Positions 1 to 4,598 of a stretch of 7,030 nucleotides of DNA are shown piece by piece. The translations under genes and the position numbers were made by a program. The DNA lies in contig JAKFXV010000041.1 in NCBI GenBank assembly GCA_021731205.1, forward strand, positions 1 to 7,030. The letters run 5' to 3'. The notes beneath the pieces were generated by a model. The model worked only from the letters and a program-made list of their open reading frames with translations. It did not search any database and was not told where the DNA came from. Source of the stretch: Nocardioides sp. (GTDB taxonomy: Bacteria > Actinomycetota > Actinomycetes > Propionibacteriales > Nocardioidaceae). Each line of letters starts with the position of its first letter. Within the stretch, counting starts at the first letter, position 1.

Positions 1-713
1 AGAACCACCTCCTGGAAGCCAACCTGCGGCTGGTCGTGAGCCTCGCGAAGCGCTACACCGGGCGCGGCATGCTGTTCTTGGACCTGATCCAAGAAGGCAA
101 CCTCGGCCTGATCCGCGCGGTGGAGAAGTTCGACTACACCAAGGGCTACAAGTTCTCGACGTACGCCACCTGGTGGATCCGCCAGGCCATCACCCGAGCG
201 ATGGCCGATCAGGCTCGCACCATCAGGATCCCGGTGCACATGGTCGAAGTGATCAACAAGCTGGCCAGGGTGCAGCGCCAGATGCTGCAGGATCTGGGTC
301 GCGAACCCACTCCGGAGGAGCTCGCCAAAGAGCTCGACATGACCCCCGAGAAGGTCATCGAGGTGCAGAAGTACGGCCGCGAGCCCATCTCGCTGCACAC
401 CCCGCTGGGCGAGGACGGCGACTCCGAGTTCGGTGACCTGATCGAGGACTCCGAGGCGATCGTGCCGGCGGACGCCGTGTCGTTCACCCTGCTGCAGGAG
501 CAGCTGCACGCCGTCTTGGACACCTTGTCCGAGCGCGAGGCGGGCGTGGTGAGCATGCGGTTCGGTCTGACCGACGGTCAGCCCAAGACCCTCGACGAGA
601 TCGGCAAGGTGTACGGCGTCACGCGCGAGCGGATCCGACAGATCGAGTCCAAGACGATGTCGAAGCTGCGGCATCCGTCGCGATCGCAGGTCCTGCGCGA
701 CTACCTGGACTGA
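1..713 (+). CDS. sigA: Primary RNA polymerase sigma factor (SigA/HrdB/RpoD), 5'-truncated by the window edge
   Basis: This is the C-terminal 236 residues of the housekeeping sigma factor, which directs RNA polymerase to -35/-10 promoters. The frame is open to the left edge (first full codon at base 3), so the variable N-terminus and region 1 lie outside the window; the internal GTG at 36 is not the real start. Counting from the first visible residue, region 2 is complete from about residue 8 to 80. It includes the -10 recognition and melting stretch [13 protein letters not shown] (51-63) and RIPVHM (75-80). Region 3 follows at about 85-150. Region 4 carries the -35-binding helix-turn-helix, with [20 protein letters not shown] at about 196-215. 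The ending [15 protein letters not shown] is characteristic of actinobacterial principal sigma factors rather than of the SigB or HrdA/C/D paralogues. It converges with the DUF456 gene, with 64 bases between the stops. The family assignment is near certain; principal rather than group 2 rests on the tail sequence and on the nearby parE. Confidence 0.95.
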   Translation, partial: NHLLEANLRLVVSLAKRYTGRGMLFLDLIQEGNLGLIRAVEKFDYTKGYKFSTYATWWIRQAITRAMADQARTIRIPVHMVEVINKLARVQRQMLQDLGREPTPEELAKELDMTPEKVIEVQKYGREPISLHTPLGEDGDSEFGDLIEDSEAIVPADAVSFTLLQEQLHAVLDTLSEREAGVVSMRFGLTDGQPKTLDEIGKVYGVTRERIRQIESKTMSKLRHPSRSQVLRDYLD

Positions 714-716
714 AGC

Positions 717-776
717 AACCGCCTCCGCCGCCGTCTGCTCGCCGTGCCGAGGTGGGTCGGTCCGCGCCGAGCGGTT
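717..776. terminator. Weak candidate bidirectional terminator between convergent genes
   Basis: The 64-base gap between the converging sigma factor and DUF456 stops contains AACCGC (717-722) and its inverse complement GCGGTT (771-776). Between them is a small stem, GCCGA/TCGGT (746-750 and 757-761, one G-T pair, 6-base loop). The stems are short, the outer pair is far apart, and there is no T-run. The position suits a shared terminator but the structure is not compelling. Confidence 0.25.
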
Positions 777-777
777 C

Positions 778-1254
778 TCAGGTGATCGCGACGCCGCCGG
801 CCCAGACGCAGGCGGCGAGGAACGCCGCGGCGAACTCGATGGCGATGCTCAGCCCGACCGCCTGGAGCGCATAGACGGTCGACGGCCAGGCTTGCGAGCG
901 CCCGAGCCGGTTGACCTCGGCCACGTAGACGCCGACCACGAATCCGATCACGATCCCCACGACCGGCACCACGAAGAAGCCGACCACCGCGCACAGTGCG
1001 CCCACGAGCAGGGTCGAGTTGGGTACGCCGGAGTCCTTGAGGCGTTTGCCGGGGACGGCGAACTTCACCACGAGGCCGCCGACGACGAGCACCGCGCAGA
1101 TCGCGGCGACGGCGTACGACGTCGGAGTCGCGATGTCGAAGGACCACACCGCGATCGCGCCCATCACCAGGAGCGACCCGGGCAGCACGGGAAACAGGAT
1201 CCCGACGAGGCCGAATGCGATGGCCACCCCGACGCCGATCTCGAGCACGCTCAC
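778..1254 (-). CDS. DUF456 family small integral membrane protein
   Basis: This 158-residue, very hydrophobic protein has about four or five membrane segments and few charges. It shows the hallmarks of the DUF456 family. An early FPVLPG turn lies between hydrophobic stretches (residues 21-26). A second, glycine-rich membrane segment (PVVGIVIGFVVGVYVAE) follows in the middle. The last part is alanine-rich and hydrophobic. The role of the family is not established, and I assign none. The start is GTG at 1254, preceded by AAAGG about 8 bases upstream. The longer overlapping minus-strand frame (701-1288) is arginine-rich nonsense and is a shadow. The gene lies downstream of the DUF7455-type gene on the same strand, but a strong hairpin (1293-1325) separates them, so it may depend on read-through or on its own promoter in the 38 bases before its start. 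I see no convincing promoter there. Confidence 0.85.
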   Translation of the reverse strand: MSVLEIGVGVAIAFGLVGILFPVLPGSLLVMGAIAVWSFDIATPTSYAVAAICAVLVVGGLVVKFAVPGKRLKDSGVPNSTLLVGALCAVVGFFVVPVVGIVIGFVVGVYVAEVNRLGRSQAWPSTVYALQAVGLSIAIEFAAAFLAACVWAGGVAIT

Positions 1255-1292
1255 GCACCCAGCCTTTCACGACGCCAAGGCGGCACAAATGC

Positions 1293-1325
1293 GTTCGGCC
1301 CCGGGGGCTTGACCCGGGGCCGAAC
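1293..1325 (-). terminator. Strong GC-rich hairpin, likely terminator of the DUF7455-type gene
   Basis: GTTCGGCCCCGGG (1293-1305) and CCCGGGGCCGAAC (1313-1325) form a perfect 13-bp stem with a 7-base loop. On the minus strand it begins 17 bases after the stop codon of the small zinc-finger gene. It has no U-tract, which is common for intrinsic terminators in high-GC actinobacteria. It could also act partly as an attenuator for the DUF456 gene downstream. Confidence 0.75.
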
Positions 1326-1341
1326 AGAAGTGTGGTGGTCG

Positions 1342-1545
1342 TCAGCTCTGTAGCCGGTGCGTCTCGTCCTTGACCTCGAGAGCGACCTCACGCAGCTTCT
1401 CCTCGTGAGCACGAGCGTGGTGGGCGCAGAAGAGAAGCTCGCCGCCACCGGGTAGCACAGCGCGCATAAACGCCTGGGCACCGCATCGATCGCAGCGGTC
1501 GGCAACGCTCAGGGCGGCTGCTTCTGGGGCAACGGCGGTGTTCAC
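1342..1545 (-). CDS. Small Cys/His putative zinc-binding protein, DUF7455 type
   Basis: This 67-residue protein has an alanine-rich N-terminus, then CDRC (C18, C21), then CAHH with a further histidine (C40, H43, H47), and a charged helical tail. The CxxC...CxxH arrangement looks like a single zinc knuckle or treble-clef-like fold. Short proteins of this kind, annotated DUF7455, are widespread in actinobacteria next to the primary sigma factor and parE; their function is not known. The start is GTG at 1545, supported by GAGG at 1551-1554 with a 5-base spacer; upstream codons in this frame lack the family pattern. A SigR/SigH-type promoter (1578-1603) lies just upstream and a 13-bp hairpin just downstream, so it may be a single-gene transcript. 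The cysteine cluster together with a thiol-stress promoter suggests a redox or zinc-responsive role, which is inference. The same frame stays open far upstream, antisense to parE; that part is not coding. Confidence 0.85.
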   Translation of the reverse strand: MNTAVAPEAAALSVADRCDRCGAQAFMRAVLPGGGELLFCAHHARAHEEKLREVALEVKDETHRLQS

Positions 1546-1577
1546 ATGAGCCTCATTTCTGTCTCGGTGACCTTCAC

Positions 1578-1603
1578 AACGTAGCGGGCGGCGCCAAGAT
1601 TCC
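1578..1603 (-). promoter_or_regulatory. Candidate SigR/SigH-type (thiol-stress ECF sigma) promoter for the DUF7455-type gene
   Basis: On the minus strand, GGAAT (1603-1599) is followed by exactly 18 bases and then GTT (1580-1578). GGAAT-N18-GTT is the published consensus for Streptomyces SigR, and mycobacterial SigH uses a closely similar one. Transcription would start near 1570, giving a leader of roughly 25 bases that contains the GAGG ribosome binding site. I see no equally good housekeeping promoter on this strand. Confidence 0.5.
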
Positions 1604-1613
1604 CGACCACAAT

Positions 1614-1654
1614 GACATGTTTGGGACATGTTTCGCGGCAGGTTTTGCCATGTC
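1614..1654. repeat. ACATGT repeats in the divergent intergenic region, possible operator
   Basis: GACATGTTT occurs at 1614-1622 and again at 1625-1633, a period of 11 bases, about one helical turn. Each copy contains the palindrome ACATGT. A related CATGTC follows at 1649-1654, and GGCA/TGCC (1637-1640 and 1646-1649) forms a small stem between. The cluster sits upstream of parE and beyond the -35 of the opposing small gene, where a DNA-binding regulator could act. No regulator is identified. Confidence 0.3.
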
Positions 1655-1681
1655 GTGGGAGTTGTGGGGCAGCGCCGCGGG

Positions 1682-1687
1682 TAGATT
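1682..1687 (+). promoter_or_regulatory. Possible -10 element of the parE promoter
   Basis: TAGATT matches the TANNNT pattern of actinobacterial housekeeping -10 elements. It would place the transcript start near 1694, with a leader of about 26 bases. The -35 is poor: GAGTTG at the 17-base spacing, or TTGTGG (1662-1667) at only 14 bases. Confidence 0.35.
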
Positions 1688-1708
1688 CGAGGGACGGACC
1701 CCCAAGGC

Positions 1709-1714
1709 GAAGGA
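1709..1714 (+). promoter_or_regulatory. Ribosome binding site that decides the parE start
   Basis: GAAGGA lies 5 bases before GTG at 1720. The open frame extends up to an ATG at 1612, but that ATG has no Shine-Dalgarno sequence, and the stretch it would add does not resemble any type II topoisomerase N-terminus. Confidence 0.7.
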
Positions 1715-1719
1715 CGTGC

Positions 1720-3792
1720 GTGGTAGCTCCAGCGGACAATACCTACAACGCTGCGCACCTGCTCGTCCTGGAAGGCCTGGAGGCGGTACGCAAGCGGCCC
1801 GGGATGTACATCGGCTCCACCGACACCCGCGGATTGATGCATTGCCTGTGGGAGATCATCGACAACGGCGTCGACGAGGCCCTCGCGGGAGCGGCGCGTC
1901 GCATCGAGGTGACCCTGCATCCGGACGACTCCGTCGAGGTCTACGACGACGGCCGGGGGATCCCGGTCGACAAGGAACCCAAGACCGGGCTGCCGGGGGT
2001 CGAGGTGATCTTCACGAAGCTCCACGCCGGCGGAAAGTTCGGCGGCGGCTCGTACGTCGCAACGGGCGGCCTGCACGGCGTGGGTGCGTCGGTTGTCAAC
2101 GCACTCTCGGCGCGGCTCGATGTCGAGGTCGACCGCGCGCCCAACCAACAAGGAATGTCCTTCCAACGTGGGCTGCCGGGCGTGTTCGCCGGGCCCGGGC
2201 CTCGGGCAGGGTTTGAAGCCCGGTCGGGTCTCACCCGCAAAGGGGCTCGCGTCGCCAAGGGCAAGACCGGCACCCGGGTCCGGTTCTGGCCGGACCGGCA
2301 GATCTTCACCGCCGATGCGGGCTTCAAGTTCGACGAGCTCGTGACTCGGGCCCGGCAGACGTCGTTCATCGTTCCCGGACTCGAACTCAACCTCCGGGAT
2401 CTGCGCGGAGAGCAGCCGATCGAGGAGACGTTCAGGCACGACGGTGGCATCGCCGAGTTCACGGAGTTCCTCGCCACCGATGCGCCGGTCACCGACGTGC
2501 TGCGACTGCAAGGCGTCGACACGTTCACCGAGACCGTGCCGCTGCTCGATGACTTGGGGCACCTGACGCCGCAGGAGGTCGAGCGAGAGCTCCACGTCGA
2601 TGTCGCCGTTCGTTGGGGCCAGGGCTACGACACCGAGCTGCGCTCGTTCGTCAACGTCATTGCCACGCCGAAAGGCGGCACGCACGTGAGCGGCTTCGAA
2701 CAAGCACTCACCGCAACCTTCAACGACTGCTTGCGGGGCGCGAAGGTGTTGAAGGTCAACGACGACAACGTCATCAAGGACGACGTACTCGAGGGGCTCA
2801 CGGCGGTCGTCACGGTTCGCCTCGCCGAGCCACAGTTCGAGGGCCAGACCAAGGAGATTCTCGGCACGCCCGCTGCGCGCGGAGTGGTGAAAAAGGTGGT
2901 TGCGACCGAGCTTCGGAAGTTCCTCACTGCCACGAAGGGGGCCAACAGAGCCCAAGCGCGTCTGGTGATGGAGAAGGTCGTGGCCGCCTCGAAGACCCGG
3001 ATCGCGGCCCGGCAGCACAAGGAGACCCAACGCCGCAAGAACGCCCTGGAGTCCTCGGCGCTCCCCGCCAAACTGGCCGATTGCCGCAGCGACGACACCG
3101 AGCGCAGCGAGTTGTTCATCGTCGAGGGTGACTCCGCCCTCGGTACGGCGAAACTGGCGCGCAACTCGGAGTTCCAGGCGCTGCTCCCGATCCGGGGCAA
3201 GATCCTCAACGTCCAGAAGGCCTCGGTCGGAGACATGCTCAAGAACGCCGAGTGCGCCTCGATTCTCCAGGTCGTGGGCGCGGGCACCGGCCGCACGTTC
3301 GACCTTGAGGCGGCGCGCTACGGGCGGATCATCTTCATGGCCGACGCCGACTCCGACGGCGCCCACATCCGTTGTCTGCTGGCCACGCTCTTCTTCAAGT
3401 ACATGCCGGGGCTGATTACCGCCGGGCGGGTCTTCACGGCCGTCCCGCCCCTCCACCGCATCGAGCTGGTCAACCCCAAGAAGGGCACCGACAAGTACGT
3501 CTACACCTACTCCGACGACGAACTGCACCGGCGCCTGGCGGAGCTGAAGCGCAAGAACGTCCGCTACAAGGAGCCGCCACAGCGCTACAAGGGGCTCGGT
3601 GAGATGGACGCCGACCAGTTGGCCGAGACGACCATGGACCCGCGCTATCGCACGCTTCGGCGGCTGACCGTCGACGACGCCGAAGAGGCCTCGGGAGTCT
3701 TCGAGCTGCTGATGGGCAGCGAGGTCGCCCCCCGCAAGGAGTTCATCGTCCAGGGTGCCTATGAGGTGGACGCAGAGACACTCGACGCGTGA
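1720..3792 (+). CDS. parE: DNA topoisomerase IV subunit B (ParE)
   Basis: This is the 690-residue ATPase subunit of topoisomerase IV, which with ParC decatenates daughter chromosomes and relaxes supercoils. The N-terminal GHKL ATPase has E45 and N49 in EIIDNGVDE, the DGRGIP box at 77-82, and the glycine-rich GGLHGVG lid at 116-122. FEGQTK, the QTK loop that senses ATP, follows in the transducer domain. The TOPRIM domain has EGDS (469-472, E469 catalytic) and DADSDG (542-547, D542 and D544 binding metal). The conserved QRYKGLGEM is at 621-629. ParE rather than GyrB is favoured by EGDSALGTAK in place of the GyrB form EGDSAGGSAK, by the start NTYNAAHLLVLEGLEAVRKRPGMYIG, and by the location beside the primary sigma factor. 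The length is normal and all catalytic residues are present. It starts at GTG 1720 after GAAGGA. It diverges from the DUF7455-type gene, and parC is not in the window. Confidence 0.95.
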   Translation: MVAPADNTYNAAHLLVLEGLEAVRKRPGMYIGSTDTRGLMHCLWEIIDNGVDEALAGAARRIEVTLHPDDSVEVYDDGRGIPVDKEPKTGLPGVEVIFTKLHAGGKFGGGSYVATGGLHGVGASVVNALSARLDVEVDRAPNQQGMSFQRGLPGVFAGPGPRAGFEARSGLTRKGARVAKGKTGTRVRFWPDRQIFTADAGFKFDELVTRARQTSFIVPGLELNLRDLRGEQPIEETFRHDGGIAEFTEFLATDAPVTDVLRLQGVDTFTETVPLLDDLGHLTPQEVERELHVDVAVRWGQGYDTELRSFVNVIATPKGGTHVSGFEQALTATFNDCLRGAKVLKVNDDNVIKDDVLEGLTAVVTVRLAEPQFEGQTKEILGTPAARGVVKKVVATELRKFLTATKGANRAQARLVMEKVVAASKTRIAARQHKETQRRKNALESSALPAKLADCRSDDTERSELFIVEGDSALGTAKLARNSEFQALLPIRGKILNVQKASVGDMLKNAECASILQVVGAGTGRTFDLEAARYGRIIFMADADSDGAHIRCLLATLFFKYMPGLITAGRVFTAVPPLHRIELVNPKKGTDKYVYTYSDDELHRRLAELKRKNVRYKEPPQRYKGLGEMDADQLAETTMDPRYRTLRRLTVDDAEEASGVFELLMGSEVAPRKEFIVQGAYEVDAETLDA

Positions 3793-3819
3793 GGTGCCCG
3801 CAGCGCCGGCGCGGATCGT

Positions 3820-3848
3820 TAGGTGAGTTGGGCACGGCCACCTAGGAT
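3820..3848 (+). promoter_or_regulatory. Candidate promoter and overlapping inverted repeat before the small membrane protein gene
   Basis: TAGGAT (3843-3848) fits a -10 element and ends 6 bases before the ATG at 3855, so the predicted transcript start coincides with the initiation codon. A perfect 6-bp inverted repeat, TAGGTG (3820-3825) and CACCTA (3839-3844), overlaps this -10 and could be an operator or the stem of a parE terminator. A longer-range pair GTGCCC/GGGCAC (3794-3799 and 3830-3835) spans the parE end. No good -35 is visible. AGGA (3844-3847) could alternatively act as a Shine-Dalgarno sequence, 7 bases from the ATG. Confidence 0.4.
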
Positions 3849-3854
3849 GCCTGC

Positions 3855-4076
3855 ATGGGTATGACCCTCTGGCAGTTCCTGTTGGCCCTCGTGATCCCCA
3901 CGGTGGTGGCCGTGCTCGGCATGGGCCTGGTGATCGGGTTGGTCTACCGGCGGGCAGTCAAGGACGGGATCCCCATGCAACGGCCCAACGAGACCGAAGA
4001 AGAGTGGACCGCGCGGTTGCGCGAACAGATCGAGAACGATCGGCAACAGACCAAGCCGCCGCGAAAAGGTTCGTAG
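3855..4076 (+). CDS. Small single-pass membrane protein of unknown function
   Basis: This 73-residue protein is one I do not recognise. Residues 5-30 form one strong membrane helix with a proline in the middle and several glycines. A basic YRR motif follows directly, then a polar, charged tail containing PNETEEEWTARLREQIEN (probably helical) and a basic PPRKGS end. The positive residues after the helix favour an N-out, C-in topology with the tail in the cytoplasm. It starts 62 bases after parE on the same strand, and the coding frame is free of rare features. The ATG at 3855 is chosen; a second ATG two codons later (3861) is possible. It converges with the carbonic anhydrase gene, with only 11 bases between the stop codons. 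Codon-position GC bias and the clear membrane/tail architecture support a real gene; the overlapping plus-frame reading from 4004 is a shadow. Confidence 0.75.
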   Translation: MGMTLWQFLLALVIPTVVAVLGMGLVIGLVYRRAVKDGIPMQRPNETEEEWTARLREQIENDRQQTKPPRKGS

Positions 4077-4090
4077 CAGAAGAGCTGCTA
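4074..4090. terminator. Small hairpin formed by the two convergent stop codons
   Basis: TAGCAG (4074-4079), loop AAGAG, CTGCTA (4085-4090) is a perfect 6-bp inverted repeat. Its left arm begins with the TAG stop of the small membrane protein gene, and its right arm ends with the TAG stop of the carbonic anhydrase read on the minus strand. It is symmetric, so it could act in both directions, but a 6-bp stem without a T-run is weak as an intrinsic terminator. Confidence 0.4.
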
Positions 4091-4585
4091 GACCTTGCGC
4101 TCGATCCGACCGGTGTCGACGTCGTAGAGGAATCCTCCGACCGCCACCCGATCCGGGATCAGCGGGTGCGCGCGCACCTTCCGCACGTCGTCGGCCAGGG
4201 TCACCACCTGATCCTCAATCACGTGGAACGCATGCCAACTCGCGTCGGTGCCGGCGGACTCGCCGACCCGTTCCTGCAGCTCTGCCTGGGAGTACGACGC
4301 CATCGCGCAGCGAGTGTGGGGCACGATCAGGATGCGCTCGACCCCGAGCAGATGGCAGCCGAGCACCAGCGCCTCCAGCGCGGCCTCGGTGACCCGACCT
4401 CCCGGATTGCGGAAGATCTTCGCGTCACCGTGGTCGAGACCGAGCATGCGCAGCGGATCGATCCGAGAGTCCATGCACGTGACGATGGCGACCCCGGCAT
4501 GGGCAACACCGTCGAAGTTGCCGCCGGTGAAGCCCGTCGCGTAGTCGGCGTTCGCCGCAAGGAGGTCGTCGAACTCACTAGCCAT
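4088..4585 (-). CDS. Beta-class carbonic anhydrase (Rv1284-like)
   Basis: This 165-residue cytoplasmic zinc enzyme interconverts CO2 and bicarbonate. The beta-class signatures are all visible: C37 in CMDSR (with the D39/R41 pair that governs active-site access), then H90 and C93 in PHTRC, giving the Cys-His-Cys zinc site. NPGGRVTEAALEAL (60-73) and the ending GGFLYDVDTGRIE are also typical. The length and N-terminus (LAANADYATGF) closely resemble the short mycobacterial enzyme Rv1284 rather than the longer plant-type members. The ATG at 4585 lies 10 bases after the stop of the transporter gene on the same strand, so co-transcription is likely. No Shine-Dalgarno sequence precedes it. Instead a -10-like TAGCGT (4593-4598) ends 7 bases before the ATG, so a leaderless internal transcript or translation coupled to the transporter are both possible. 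The enzyme class is secure; why it sits with a lipid-export pair is unknown. Confidence 0.93.
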   Translation of the reverse strand: MASEFDDLLAANADYATGFTGGNFDGVAHAGVAIVTCMDSRIDPLRMLGLDHGDAKIFRNPGGRVTEAALEALVLGCHLLGVERILIVPHTRCAMASYSQAELQERVGESAGTDASWHAFHVIEDQVVTLADDVRKVRAHPLIPDRVAVGGFLYDVDTGRIERKV

Positions 4586-4592
4586 GGCGCAA

Positions 4593-4598
4593 ACGCTA
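4593..4598 (-). promoter_or_regulatory. Possible -10 element giving a leaderless carbonic anhydrase transcript
   Basis: TAGCGT on the minus strand fits TANNNT and ends 7 bases before the carbonic anhydrase ATG, the spacing expected for leaderless actinobacterial messages. Its first three bases are also the stop codon of the transporter gene. No matching -35 was recognised, and chance occurrence is quite possible. Confidence 0.25.

Noticed and set aside
701..1288. A 195-residue minus-strand frame overlapping the DUF456 gene
   Set aside because: It is arginine-rich with no recognisable domain; the adjacent frame gives a clean DUF456 membrane protein with a ribosome binding site.
1624..1644. 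A GGAC...GTT pair on the plus strand as an ECF promoter for parE
   Set aside because: The spacing is 14 bases instead of about 16-19, and the -35 half is imperfect.
1546..3528. A very long minus-strand open frame antisense to most of parE, continuous with the DUF7455-type gene
   Set aside because: Long antisense frames are expected opposite high-GC genes because codon-position bias suppresses stops. The translation lacks any domain or membrane pattern, and the sense strand encodes an intact ParE. Only the last 67 codons are real.
3803..3812. GCGCCGGCGC palindrome downstream of parE as a terminator
   Set aside because: With a realistic loop only three stem pairs remain, and such GC palindromes are common by chance at this base composition.
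3818..3848. TTAGGT and CCTAGG resembling an IdeR/DtxR iron box
   Set aside because: Only isolated half-site letters match; the 19-base palindromic iron-box arrangement is absent.
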